DNA from: Ignavibacteriales bacterium
Lineage (GTDB): Bacteria > Bacteroidota > Ignavibacteria > UBA10030 > SZUA-254
DNA length: 64,000 nucleotides
Direction of reading: 5' to 3'
Assembly (NCBI GenBank): GCA_016214905.1
Contig: JACRMQ010000006.1
Location: 1 to 64,000 of the forward strand
The notes under the pieces are model-generated. The model was not told where the DNA came from. It did not search any database and saw nothing but the letters and a program-made list of their open reading frames with translations. Positions 46,597-55,504 of this stretch are shown in pieces; position 1 is the first letter of the stretch, and every line of letters starts with the position of its first letter. The position numbers and the translations under genes were made by a program.

Positions 46597-47054
46597 AAAT
46601 ATTTACTTTGAAATACGAACAGTATATCTCTCGGCCGCGAAACGAAATTTTCACATTTTTCTCGAGGCCAGAAAATCTCGCGCATATCACTCCTACAGCG
46701 CTAGGATTTATAATCCTTACGCCTTCACCAATCGAAATGCGGCCCGGTGTACTTATAAGCTATATGATCCGTATCTTTGGTATTCGTGTACGTTGGATTT
46801 CCATTATCACCAGTTACGACCCGCCAATGCGGTTTGTCGATGAACAATTACGCGGTCCATATTCATTCTGGCATCATACCCATACGTTTAAAGAACATCA
46901 GGGAGGTACGCTCATAACCGATGAAGTCAAATATGCTGTTCCTTTTGGAATTCTTGGAAGAGTTGTGCGCAGGATAATTATTCGTAGACAACTCGATAAA
47001 ATATTTTCATACCGCGCAGAAGTTATCCGTGAAATATTTTCCGATAATAAATAA
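46593..47054 (+). CDS. SRPBCC/START-like ligand-binding protein
   Basis: The 153-residue protein has the SRPBCC start pattern (EQYISRPRNEIFTFFSRPENLAHITP) and FVDEQLRGPYSFWHHTH, typical of the CoxG/SRPBCC or cyclase group. These proteins bind hydrophobic ligands. It is sandwiched between a photolyase and a TIGR01777 epimerase, a combination seen in photolyase clusters. Substrate unknown. Confidence 0.8.
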   Translation: MKIFTLKYEQYISRPRNEIFTFFSRPENLAHITPTALGFIILTPSPIEMRPGVLISYMIRIFGIRVRWISIITSYDPPMRFVDEQLRGPYSFWHHTHTFKEHQGGTLITDEVKYAVPFGILGRVVRRIIIRRQLDKIFSYRAEVIREIFSDNK

Positions 47055-47064
47055 GGATGAAAAA

Positions 47065-47979
47065 ATGAAAGTTATTATTGCAGGTGGTAGCGGTTTTATA
47101 GGTTCCGAATTAATCCGAAAGTTGCTCGCTTCGAATCATCAGGTGGTATTACTTTCCCGAAAACCTGTTGGGTTTAAGTCGGGATATAATGAATCGTTAC
47201 AAATTGTAAATTGGAATGGTAAACATGCCGGATCATGGATAAAATATATAGATGGCTCTGATGCAGTGATAAACTTATCAGGAGAAAATGTTGCTTCTAA
47301 ACGTTGGAGTAACACACAAAAAGAAAATTTGATAAATAGCAGGATTGAACCGACGATGGCAATAGCAGATGCAATATCCAAAGCGGTCAATAAACCAAAA
47401 GTTTTTATTAATGCTTCTGCTGCGGGATTTTATGGTAATTTTGGTGACGGAGATGTTTTTGAATCGGAGACAAAAGGTGAGGGGTTCCTTGCTGATTTGT
47501 GCGAAGAATGGGAGCGAAATGCAATGGTTACTGAAAAATATGGCGTACGAGTGGTTCTATTAAGAATTGGGGTTGTGCTATCACCTTCCGGTGGTGCATT
47601 AAAAAAAATGTTGACGCCGTTCAAGTATTTTATCGGTGGACCTCTTGGTTCCGGAAAACAATGGTTCCCGTGGATTCATTTAGAAGATGTAATTAGAATT
47701 ATTCAATTTGCAATAGAAAATAATGGAATAAAAGGTGCCTTAAACATTACTTCTCCCAATCCTGTAACTATGAGTGAATTTGCCTATTCACTTGGAAAGG
47801 TTTTGAAAAGACCGTCATTATTTCCTGTGCCTTCAATTATTCTAAAATTACTCTTGGGTGAAATGTCGGAAATTGTATTGGGAGGAAGAAAAATCATTCC
47901 AAAAAAATTAATCGATGCCGGATTCAAATTCAAATTTATTGATATCAATGATACACTTATAGCTCTTATGAAAAGGTAA
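47065..47979 (+). CDS. TIGR01777-type NAD-dependent epimerase/SDR
   Basis: ATG 47065 is preferred: AAGGATG lies upstream, and the frame from 47029 runs through the previous gene. The 304-residue Rossmann protein begins IIAGGSGFIGSELIRKLL, has AGFYGNFGD in place of the YxxxK core and GPLGSGKQWFPWIHLEDV, typical of TIGR01777. The reaction is not known. It follows SRPBCC as in other photolyase-linked clusters. Confidence 0.85.
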   Translation: MKVIIAGGSGFIGSELIRKLLASNHQVVLLSRKPVGFKSGYNESLQIVNWNGKHAGSWIKYIDGSDAVINLSGENVASKRWSNTQKENLINSRIEPTMAIADAISKAVNKPKVFINASAAGFYGNFGDGDVFESETKGEGFLADLCEEWERNAMVTEKYGVRVVLLRIGVVLSPSGGALKKMLTPFKYFIGGPLGSGKQWFPWIHLEDVIRIIQFAIENNGIKGALNITSPNPVTMSEFAYSLGKVLKRPSLFPVPSIILKLLLGEMSEIVLGGRKIIPKKLIDAGFKFKFIDINDTLIALMKR

Positions 47980-47986
47980 TTATTCA

Positions 47987-50275
47987 ATGAAATTAATATT
48001 AATATACTTTTATTTAATTTTTATTCTAATTAGTCAGAAAGCATATTCTCAACAGAATGATAGATCGGTTGGCAGTATTGCAGGTCATGTCATCGATAAT
48101 CACACAAAAGCTAATTTGCAAGGAGCGAACATTTTTTTACTCGGTACAAAACTTGGAACTTCTACAGATTCCTTGGGTAAATTTATTATCACAAATGTTC
48201 CTGCAGGTACATATTCAATACGTGCGTCTTTACTCGGATTTAATGATGTAATTAAAACCGACATTTTTGTTTCCCCTGCAAAACCGGTCGAACTTAATAT
48301 CGAACTTGTAGAATCTACTTTTAATTTTGGCGAAGTGGAGGTGACTGCTGAATACTTCCAGAAATCTCCCGATGTACCAGTTAGCAATCAAACACAATCA
48401 TATGAAGAAATTCGCCGTCTTCCGGGTGGATTCGAGGATGTTGTCCGTGCCGTATCAATTCTACCGGGTGTTGCTCAAGTTCAGGCGGGAAGAAATGATC
48501 TGATTGTTCGCGGGGGTGCACCATCTGAAAATCTGTATGTCATAGATAATATTGAAGTGCCCAATATAAATCATTTTGGGACCCAGGGTGCCAGTGGCGG
48601 TCCGTTAAGTTATGTGAATCTTGATTTCGTGAACACCACATCATTTTCCAGCGGCGGTTTCGGTGCTCGTTATGGCGATAAAATTTCATCGGTTCTTTCA
48701 ATCGACCTGAGAGATGGAAGGAAGGATGCTTTTGGTGGAAAGGCGACAATTGCAGCCACTCAGTTTGGTTTGAATCTAGAAGGACCTATATCAGAGAAGG
48801 GAGCATATCTTTTCTCCGCACGTCGTAGTTACCTCGATTTTATCTTTAAAGGTGCGGGTTTCGGGTTTGTGCCTGAGTATTGGGATTTTATGACGAAGGC
48901 AAACTATGATTTTGACGGGTCAAACCGTATCTCCATAGTTGGAATCGCTGCATTGGACAACGTGCGACTCTTCAATGATACGGATAAGAAAAGATTAGAT
49001 AATGCACGTATCCTTTACAGTAAACAAAACCAGGGAGTAGCGGGAATTACATGGCGGCATTTATTCTCAAGCGGTTACTCTACCGTTACCTTAAGTCAGC
49101 TGTATACAGATTATAGGTACAGACAAAATGATACTTTAATGAATCCGATATTTATCAATAATTCATTTGAGCGCGAGTGGTCGCTGAGAGGGGACATAAC
49201 TTATGAAATAGTAAAAACGACTGAACTTTCATTTGGAATTCAAAGTAAGATTATCGGTTTCAACAGCAACATAATATTGCCAACTTTTGAGTCGAGCTAT
49301 GGCAATTTGATTTCGGTAAATTCAAACTTCGATACAACTGCACTGAAAGCATCCGGTTATATCCAATTATCGCACGGTTTTGAACGTTTCCGAGTAACAT
49401 TCGGAGCCCGGGCAGATCATTTCAATCTGATTGCGAAGAGTTTCGTCATTGCTCCGAGGTTGTCGGCAACGTTTATGCTATCGCCTATCACAAATATTAA
49501 TGCAAGTGTGGGGAGATATTATCAGTCCCCGTCATACATCTGGCTTGTCTCCAATCCTCTAAATCGTCAATTAAGATATATTGGTGTTAATCAGTTTGTT
49601 CTTGGTGTTGATCATCTTTTACGTTCGGATACTAAGATCAGTTTAGAAGGATATATAAAGAAATATTCCGATTATCCTGCAAGTACTACACAACCGTATC
49701 TTGTTCTAGCTAATACCGGTGCCGGTTTTGGCGGTTCAACCGAATCGTTCGCGTCTTTCGGGCTTGATCCGCTGATAAGTGCCGGCAGCGGTAATACATT
49801 CGGTGTTGAATTATTTCTTCAGAAAAAATTATCGGAAATCCCTTGCTACGGAATTCTAAGTCTCAGCTACAATCAATCGAAATTCAAAGCGCTCGATGGT
49901 GTTTCAAGGCCATCAAGCTTTGATCAGCGCTGGATTATGAATATTGGCGGCGGTTATCTGTTCAATGAAAAGTGGGAGATAAGCACGAAATTCCGATTTG
50001 CTACGGGCAGACCTTATACTCCGTATAATTCCGACGGCTCTCAAACAAGCGCATATTACAACGGTTCTCGTTTAGGAGTAAATCACAGTCTCGATATCAG
50101 GGCAGATCGCCGGTGGATGTTCAGCAGTTGGACACTCATAACTTATGTCGATATCCAGAATATTTATAACCGTAAGCCGGTTGATATTCCTCGATATAAT
50201 GAAAGGACGAAACAGGTTGAACAATCTAACGCAATTGGTATTTTACCATCGATTGGTATAAGTGCTGAGTTTTAA
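47987..50275 (+). CDS. TonB-dependent outer-membrane receptor
   Basis: The 762-residue protein has a signal peptide (LIYFYLIFILISQKAYSQ), then a carboxypeptidase-regulatory-like domain (SIAGHVIDNHTKANLQGANI) and a plug (GVAQVQAGRNDLIVRGGAPSENL, VIDNIEVPNINHFG). A large beta-barrel ends in IGISAEF. Such receptors import bulky substrates, for example siderophores, cobalamin or glycans, with TonB-ExbBD energy. In this cluster a link to B12 is tempting but unproven. Confidence 0.85.
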   Translation: MKLILIYFYLIFILISQKAYSQQNDRSVGSIAGHVIDNHTKANLQGANIFLLGTKLGTSTDSLGKFIITNVPAGTYSIRASLLGFNDVIKTDIFVSPAKPVELNIELVESTFNFGEVEVTAEYFQKSPDVPVSNQTQSYEEIRRLPGGFEDVVRAVSILPGVAQVQAGRNDLIVRGGAPSENLYVIDNIEVPNINHFGTQGASGGPLSYVNLDFVNTTSFSSGGFGARYGDKISSVLSIDLRDGRKDAFGGKATIAATQFGLNLEGPISEKGAYLFSARRSYLDFIFKGAGFGFVPEYWDFMTKANYDFDGSNRISIVGIAALDNVRLFNDTDKKRLDNARILYSKQNQGVAGITWRHLFSSGYSTVTLSQLYTDYRYRQNDTLMNPIFINNSFEREWSLRGDITYEIVKTTELSFGIQSKIIGFNSNIILPTFESSYGNLISVNSNFDTTALKASGYIQLSHGFERFRVTFGARADHFNLIAKSFVIAPRLSATFMLSPITNINASVGRYYQSPSYIWLVSNPLNRQLRYIGVNQFVLGVDHLLRSDTKISLEGYIKKYSDYPASTTQPYLVLANTGAGFGGSTESFASFGLDPLISAGSGNTFGVELFLQKKLSEIPCYGILSLSYNQSKFKALDGVSRPSSFDQRWIMNIGGGYLFNEKWEISTKFRFATGRPYTPYNSDGSQTSAYYNGSRLGVNHSLDIRADRRWMFSSWTLITYVDIQNIYNRKPVDIPRYNERTKQVEQSNAIGILPSIGISAEF

Positions 50276-50288
50276 CTAAATTGTTTGC

Positions 50289-51251
50289 ATGAAAGTCGTG
50301 AAAGAATTACCAATTCGCATCGGCATCAGCACCTGTCTCCTGGGCGAGAATGTCCGTTTTGATGCGGGACATAAAAAAGATCGCTATCTCACCGATGTTC
50401 TCGGAAAGTATTTTGAATGGATTCCCGTTTGTCCAGAACTGGAAGTAGGTATGGGTGTGCCGCGTGAATCCGTACGGCTCGTTGGTTCAACAGATTCCCC
50501 TCGAATGGTTGGGCATAAATCAGGAACTGATTGGACTGAGAAAATGATAAAATACTCAGCAGAGCGCGTTCACCGACTTCGAGAGCTGAACCTTAGTGGT
50601 TACATATTAAAGAGTGATTCTCCGAGTTGCGGTATGGAGCGTGTTCGTGTGTATGCTGAAAACGGTATGCCTTCGAAAACCGGAGTGGGTTTGTATGCCA
50701 ATGCTTACTTAAAAGAGTTTCCGTACATTCCTGTTGAAGAAGAAGGGAGATTGAACGACGCAAGGATCCGAGATAATTTTATCGTCCGCGTATTCAGCTA
50801 CCACAGGTTACAAATGCTTTTTGGAAATGGATTCACTCGCGGCTCGCTTGTGAAATTTCATACGATCCACAAATATCTGCTCCTATCGCACAGTCCGAAA
50901 CATTATGATCTTCTTGGCAGGATTGTTGCCGATGCTAAAAAATATTCTCCTTCTGATCTCAAGGAAAAATATTGCGCTATGTTTATGGAGGGACTCTTAA
51001 TTAAATCGACAACAAAGAAAAATGTTAACGTACTACATCATATTCTCGGATTCCTCCGTGAAGAAATTACCGTCATGGAAAGAGACGATATTCTTCGCGT
51101 CATCGATGACTATCATCATGAGCTTATACCGTTAATTGTGCCGATAACTCTCATCAAACATTACGTTATGAAGCGGAATGTTCCTTACATCCGCGATCAG
51201 GTCTATCTGAATCCCCACCCGAAAGAGTTGATGTTGCGAAACCACGTCTAA
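50289..51251 (+). CDS. DUF523-DUF1722 fusion (TudS-like iron-sulfur domain)
   Basis: The 320-residue protein begins with DUF523: GISTCLLGENVRFDAGHK, VCPELEVGMGVPRES and KSDSPSCGMERV. Their Cys residues are the three ligands of the 4Fe-4S cluster in TudS-type thiouracil desulfurases. The second half, from RDNFIVRVFSYHRL to AMFMEGL, is DUF1722 (YbgA-like). YbgA-type genes often accompany photolyase genes. The joint function is not settled. It follows the TonB gene by 13 bp. Confidence 0.88.
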   Translation: MKVVKELPIRIGISTCLLGENVRFDAGHKKDRYLTDVLGKYFEWIPVCPELEVGMGVPRESVRLVGSTDSPRMVGHKSGTDWTEKMIKYSAERVHRLRELNLSGYILKSDSPSCGMERVRVYAENGMPSKTGVGLYANAYLKEFPYIPVEEEGRLNDARIRDNFIVRVFSYHRLQMLFGNGFTRGSLVKFHTIHKYLLLSHSPKHYDLLGRIVADAKKYSPSDLKEKYCAMFMEGLLIKSTTKKNVNVLHHILGFLREEITVMERDDILRVIDDYHHELIPLIVPITLIKHYVMKRNVPYIRDQVYLNPHPKELMLRNHV

Positions 51252-51299
51252 TTATCATTGTTATTTATCCAACAGAATTATTTACCAAGGAGTATCATT

Positions 51300-52154
51300 A
51301 TGAAAATCGGTTTTATCGGTTTCGGATCTCTCGGAAAAGCTATTGTAAAGAATCTTTTATCGAAGAATTATGAAATCGTAGGATGGAACCGAACTAAAGA
51401 AAAATTATTTGCTCTTCCGATTGCGCAAGTTGCAACACCTCGAGAAGTAATTCAGAGCACCGATGTTGTAATTCTGAATTTATTCGATAGCATAGCGGTA
51501 GATGAAGTATTGAATGGTTCAAATGGTTTATTGTCGTCGGAAATTAAAGGAAAAATCATTATCGATACCACAACAAACCATTTTGCAAAAGTTCTGAAAT
51601 TCCATTCGCTTGTGAAATCAAAGGGTGGATCATATCTTGAAGCTCCTGTACTCGGCAGTGTTGTGCCTGCGAGTCAGGGTATGCTTACAATTTTAGTCAG
51701 TGGTGAAAAGGAAGCATATGATCGGATTAATTCGATTCTGAATTCAATCGGTAAAACAATATATTTTCTGGAAGAACCTGGTCTTGCAACCAAGATGAAA
51801 CTTGTGAATAATCTTGTGCTAGGCTCGTTTATGGCAACTCTTGCTGAGGCGGTAGTGTTTGGCGAAGCTGTTGGGATTAATAAGGAGAAAGTGTTAGAAA
51901 TACTTTCAAACGGCGCAGGAAATTCGGGCGTATTGAATGCGAAGAAAGAAAAATTGTTGAAAGAAGATTTCGCGCCGCATTTTTCAATAGCGGCAATCAA
52001 AAAGGATATTGGGTATCTGATGGAATTGAAAGATGATGTGAGACTGCAATCGTCGTTAGGAGATGCTGTTAATCAAGTGTTAGAGCGTGCTATCAGCAAC
52101 GGCTTTAAAGATTCAGATATATCATCTCTGTACGCATCAGTCAAGAGAAAATAA
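51300..52154 (+). CDS. 3-hydroxyisobutyrate dehydrogenase-like reductase
   Basis: ATG 51300 has AAGGAG 9 bp upstream; a frame from 51258 lacks it. The 284-residue protein has the Rossmann start IGFIGFGSLGKAIVKNLL, the LEAPVLGSVVPASQGML block and the catalytic Lys in KMKLVNNLVLG. It oxidises or reduces a beta-hydroxyacid with NAD(P). The substrate is unknown. It is the last gene of the light-linked run. Confidence 0.85.
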   Translation: MKIGFIGFGSLGKAIVKNLLSKNYEIVGWNRTKEKLFALPIAQVATPREVIQSTDVVILNLFDSIAVDEVLNGSNGLLSSEIKGKIIIDTTTNHFAKVLKFHSLVKSKGGSYLEAPVLGSVVPASQGMLTILVSGEKEAYDRINSILNSIGKTIYFLEEPGLATKMKLVNNLVLGSFMATLAEAVVFGEAVGINKEKVLEILSNGAGNSGVLNAKKEKLLKEDFAPHFSIAAIKKDIGYLMELKDDVRLQSSLGDAVNQVLERAISNGFKDSDISSLYASVKRK

Positions 52155-52715
52155 TTAACTGAATATTTCTGAATTATAGAATGGCGCGAATGCGGCAGTA
52201 AGCGCGGTTTCGAACGATTGCTGTCGCGTTAATAAATCTTTCGTTAAAATTCCCCATGTGCCTTGTTTACTTCGGATATCCGATTGCTTTGCAAATTCAT
52301 CTATCACCTCGCTTAAGTCCCGTTTGTTATTCATGACTTCCGCAGCAATTTTTTCCGGTACTAAAATATTCCCTGATGAGCCGAAGAATCCCGTAACACC
52401 GTTGCTGACGTAAGCCCAGCTTTGTAAAAAGACAAGCTCTTTTTCATCGTGATGCATTGAATGAAAACCACCTTCCATGCCGATAAAGAAATCAGCATGT
52501 CGATTTTCAGTTTTAACTGTTTGCTGGAGAAGTATCGTACGCTTTTTAGCGCCTTCCATCAATTCAGTAATTGACCGTGGCATAACAATGCCGGCATCAA
52601 TTTCGCAAGTAAGAAATTCTGTAGGCGTATCGGTAAAATATTGTTTGATTGATTCGAAACATTTCTTTACCGCCTCAACTTTTGGTCCGCGTTTAGTGGC
52701 AATTGCTATAATCAT
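52155..52715 (-). CDS. DUF84-type inosine/xanthosine triphosphatase
   Basis: ATG 52715 gives 186 residues; the longer frame to 52787 adds an unlikely hydrophobic stretch. The protein starts IIAIATKRGPKVEAVKKCF and has FIGMEGGFHSM, matching the YjjX/DUF84 family that hydrolyses ITP and XTP to the monophosphate. Its stop abuts the previous gene on the other strand, so the two are convergent. Confidence 0.82.
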   Translation of the reverse strand: MIIAIATKRGPKVEAVKKCFESIKQYFTDTPTEFLTCEIDAGIVMPRSITELMEGAKKRTILLQQTVKTENRHADFFIGMEGGFHSMHHDEKELVFLQSWAYVSNGVTGFFGSSGNILVPEKIAAEVMNNKRDLSEVIDEFAKQSDIRSKQGTWGILTKDLLTRQQSFETALTAAFAPFYNSEIFS

Positions 52716-52811
52716 AAAATATCGTTGAATGATGTGTAAGAATAATTTGAGTAAAATAATTTTCAGTTCCAAATAAAAATGCCCCACTTTTCAGTGAGGA
52801 ATTTGATTTTT

Positions 52812-52996
52812 GTGGGCGCTGAGGATTAACGAATAAGTAAATTTAGTGTTGTCATTCCCGAATGCTTCTATCAGGAATCCATGAATCTGAATAAATCTGG
52901 GGACTGGACTCCCGCTTAAAAAGTGCGGGAGTGACAGTAAAAGATTATTTTTGTTAACTCCCGCACGCTCTGAACCACCTGAGCTAATTCCCGATT
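52812..52996 (-). pseudogene. tRNA-like remnant split by a short repeat
   Basis: GTGGGCGCTGAGGAT (52812-52826) resembles the 3' end of the tRNA-Val at 53062 onward. CGCTCTGAACCACCTGAGCTAA (roughly 52966-52987) resembles its D arm and 5' end. Between them lies about 130 bp with a repeat listed separately. The 5-bp TTAAC occurs on both sides (52826-52830, 52954-52958) and could be a target duplication. The two halves do not form a full acceptor stem, so this is a relic. Confidence 0.4.
52850..52936. repeat. Short inverted-end repeat (MITE or REP-like)
   Basis: TGTCATTCCCG (52850-52860) and CGGGAGTGACA (52926-52936) are inverted ends with one mismatch. An internal hairpin ACTCCCGC/GCGGGAGT lies at 52908-52932. 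The TGTCATTCCCG...GGAATCC style is common in dispersed non-coding repeats of other bacteria. No gene is inside. Confidence 0.55.
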
Positions 52997-53030
52997 TACT
53001 TTGTCGTTTAAACATTGAGTTACTAAATTC

Positions 53031-53056
53031 AAAATCCCGCTTGAGTGCGGGATTTT
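53031..53056 (-). terminator. Terminator after tRNA-Val
   Basis: AAAATCCCGC (53031-53040) pairs perfectly with GCGGGATTTT (53047-53056). On the minus strand the stem ends in ATTTTGAATTT. It lies 6 bp past the tRNA-Val 3' end. Confidence 0.75.
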
Positions 53057-53062
53057 CGTTCG

Positions 53063-53137
53063 TGGGTGCTGCGGGGATCGAACCTGCGACCTCCGCCTTG
53101 TAAGGGCGGCGCTCTGAACCAGCTGAGCTAAGCACCC
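53063..53137 (-). tRNA. tRNA-Val(TAC)
   Basis: On the minus strand GGGTGCT pairs with AGCACCC. The D arm is GCTC...GAGC, the anticodon stem CCGCC/GGCGG encloses CTTACAA with anticodon TAC, and the T arm holds GGTTCGATCCC. CCA is not encoded. Confidence 0.95.
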
Positions 53138-53188
53138 GAAAATTTTTCTTTCCCGTTTCGTTCCCTGTTAGGAACTCAACGGGATTCT

Positions 53189-53248
53189 GAAAATGACATA
53201 CACCTTAGCTTCACCCGCTTCGCGGTCTCGCTAAGTTGTGTCATTTTC
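53189..53248. repeat. 60-bp inverted repeat between tRNA genes
   Basis: GAAAATGACA (53189-53198) pairs with TGTCATTTTC (53239-53248), and inside it CTTAGC (53204-53209) pairs with GCTAAG (53230-53235). A smaller CCG-TTCG-CGG loop lies within. It lies between tRNA-Gly and tRNA-Val and could be a dispersed repeat or a processing hairpin of the transcript. Confidence 0.55.
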
Positions 53249-53252
53249 GAAG

Positions 53253-53324
53253 AGCGGGAGACCGGGATCGAACCGGCGACGTTCAGCTTGGGAAGCTGAC
53301 ATTCTACCGCTGAATTACTCCCGC
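53253..53324 (-). tRNA. tRNA-Gly(CCC)
   Basis: On the minus strand GCGGGAG pairs with CTCCCGC. The anticodon stem TCAGC/GCTGA encloses TTCCCAA with anticodon CCC, and the T arm has GGTTCGATCCC. It is 72 nt without encoded CCA. It is upstream of tRNA-Val and probably in the same transcript. Confidence 0.94.
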
Positions 53325-53501
53325 AATCTGTTAAATTAGCAGATTTTAAGTAGATACCTGCTGATTTTAAGAATCACATTAGAGTTAATAAGAAAATAAC
53401 AGAATCAATATAAGAAAAACGGTTCAGAAAAAGAAATTATTATTTCCTTTACATTTGACAGTTGAGATTGTTATTGGTAGATTGCATAAGGTAAATTGTA
53501 T

Positions 53502-54194
53502 ATGTCGGGAATTAATTTCATGCTAACCTCATTCAATAAATATTATCGTCAATTTTTAATTGTGATGTTTATTATTATCACAGCATTCGGTTGCGCATCA
53601 ATCTTTGATATACATAAACCCGAAAAAAATGTGAAAGAAGAAATCTCGGATAAGTTATATTATCTGACAAGCGAATTACAACAAGATGAATTAAGTAAAC
53701 TTACCTCTGATGAAGAAATATACGCTTTTGAGAACAATGTTTGGCTTATCTACGATCCAACTCCGCAAACTTCTAAAAATGAATTTAAAGAAATTTATGA
53801 AGAAAGATTCGGTCATGCTAATCGTTATTTCAAAGAATGTGGTAAAGAAGGATGGAAAACTGATCGGGGCAGAATATATATTTTAAATGGATCTCCTTAT
53901 GATGTGATTCGTGAACCATTTCATCAAAATACAATTGGAGATTATAATTCTGATTTGAATTCAATAAATGTTAAATTTAGTCATATCATGATTAAAGAAG
54001 TTGAAATTTGGACATATAATAAATCTGCACAATCAAGTAAATTCCAAAATGTTTTTTCGCACAACAATCTCGGTATGACACAATACGTTTTTATAGATAT
54101 GATTGGAAGTGGCAGTTACCGACTTATGCAATCTACTGAAGATATGGAATTAGATGATCCAAGAGTGCATTTTAATTATTTCAATCTTAGGTAG
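53502..54194 (+). CDS. GWxTD-domain lipoprotein
   Basis: ATG 53502 is used; TTG 53496 is also open. A hydrophobic start ends in the lipobox ITAFGC. The core EGWKTDRGRIYILNGSP carries the GWxTD motif typical of Bacteroidota/FCB outer-membrane lipoproteins of unknown function. TACATTTG (53450-53457) fits the Bacteroidota -10 element. The next gene follows 8 bp later. Confidence 0.82.
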   Translation: MSGINFMLTSFNKYYRQFLIVMFIIITAFGCASIFDIHKPEKNVKEEISDKLYYLTSELQQDELSKLTSDEEIYAFENNVWLIYDPTPQTSKNEFKEIYEERFGHANRYFKECGKEGWKTDRGRIYILNGSPYDVIREPFHQNTIGDYNSDLNSINVKFSHIMIKEVEIWTYNKSAQSSKFQNVFSHNNLGMTQYVFIDMIGSGSYRLMQSTEDMELDDPRVHFNYFNLR

Positions 54195-54202
54195 ATAATC
54201 AG

Positions 54203-54433
54203 ATGGCAAAATTCGATAACATACTTTTCTGGTTATTTTTGTCGGTAATAATCATCAGTCTAAGCTGGTCTGCTTTTGCATTCTACCGTGCGTTCAAGAA
54301 TGCCGATTATAGAAAAGACCCGGATGGTTTTAAGATGTTTATCTGGTCGGTTGCCGGTTTAGCTGGACTTATTATTGCCGGAATGAGCGCTGCCTATATT
54401 TTATTGCCTATAATCTTCCATTATACAGAATAA
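54203..54433 (+). CDS. Small two-helix membrane protein
   Basis: The 76-residue protein has two membrane segments (FWLFLSVIIISLSWSAFAF and SVAGLAGLIIAGMSAAYILL) with a DYRKDPDG linker. I recognise no family. It is 8 bp after the GWxTD lipoprotein and may be cotranscribed. Confidence 0.6.
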   Translation: MAKFDNILFWLFLSVIIISLSWSAFAFYRAFKNADYRKDPDGFKMFIWSVAGLAGLIIAGMSAAYILLPIIFHYTE

Positions 54434-54514
54434 TTTGAGGGTTTTGATGCCCGTCATTTGCTCTCTCCCTAAATTCCTCGTAAATTATAGCCATTCAAAA
54501 ATAAATACATAGAT

Positions 54515-55498
54515 ATGAAATTCTCAAAAGATGTTTTGAAAATAAATACAAAAGCAGAAATTGAAAAAATTGCTTCCGCAATCCGTGAACACGTTATCGA
54601 TACACTTCATAAAAGAGGTGCGGTGGTTGGAATCTCCGGAGGAATTGACAGCTCAGTTTGCGCCGCGCTTTGCGTTAGCGCTCTGGGTAAAGAAAATGTT
54701 TTCGGTTTATTTATGCCCGAACGAGATTCATCATCGGAATCACTCTTGCTCGGTACTTTATTGGCAAAAACTTTTGGCATAAATTCGATAGTGGAAGATA
54801 TCAAGCCATTATTGGAAGGGGCAGGATGCTACCGCCGGCAATCTGAAGCGATACGTGAAGTATTTCCTGAGTATGGATATAATTGGAAATCTAAAGTAAC
54901 CATTCCATCAATTTTGGATAAAGAAAGATTAAATGTTTTACGCATAACCGTTGAATTACCAACGGGAGAACAAAAAACCACTCGCATGCCTATAGGCGCT
55001 TATCTTAAACTCATCGCCGCAACAAACTGGAAGCAGCGTTCACGAAAGATAATGGAATATTATCACGCCGACCGTTTGAATTACGCAGTTTGCGGTACAC
55101 CGAACAGATTGGAATATGATCAGGGTTTCTTTGTTAAGAATGGCGATGGCAGCGCCGACTTCAAACCAATCGCCCATTTATATAAATCTCAGGTGTATAT
55201 GATCGCTGAAGCTCTTGGAGTTCCGAAGGAAATCAGATCGAGACCTCCCACAACCGATACTTATTCTCTTCCACAAACGCAGGAAGAATTTTATTTCGCT
55301 TTGCCGTACGACAAAATGGATTTATGTTTGTATGGCATCAACCATAATATTTCTCCCGCAGATGTTGCACCGGCAGTTGAATTAACGGCAGAGCAAGTTG
55401 AACGTGTTTACAAAGATATAGAATCAAAAAGGCGAGGAACAAAATTCCTTCATTTAAGTCCGCTTCTTGTTGAACCGGTTATCGAGATAAAACATTAA
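54515..55498 (+). CDS. NadE-like NAD synthase family protein
   Basis: The 327-residue protein has the PP-loop GISGGIDSSVCAALC of NH3-dependent NAD synthases and AVCGTPNRLEYDQGFF, DFKPIAHLYKSQVYMIAEALG. It lacks the glutaminase domain of long NadE proteins, and the region after RSRPPTTDTYSLPQTQEEF departs from the standard pattern. It may be the NAD synthase or a relative that amidates another carboxylate. The asparagine synthase-like gene follows by 6 bp. Confidence 0.75.
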   Translation: MKFSKDVLKINTKAEIEKIASAIREHVIDTLHKRGAVVGISGGIDSSVCAALCVSALGKENVFGLFMPERDSSSESLLLGTLLAKTFGINSIVEDIKPLLEGAGCYRRQSEAIREVFPEYGYNWKSKVTIPSILDKERLNVLRITVELPTGEQKTTRMPIGAYLKLIAATNWKQRSRKIMEYYHADRLNYAVCGTPNRLEYDQGFFVKNGDGSADFKPIAHLYKSQVYMIAEALGVPKEIRSRPPTTDTYSLPQTQEEFYFALPYDKMDLCLYGINHNISPADVAPAVELTAEQVERVYKDIESKRRGTKFLHLSPLLVEPVIEIKH

Positions 55499-55504
55499 AA
55501 TATT

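Noticed and set aside
52791-53135. Minus-strand frame of 114 codons
   Set aside because: It runs through tRNA-Val and the terminator, so it is not a protein gene.
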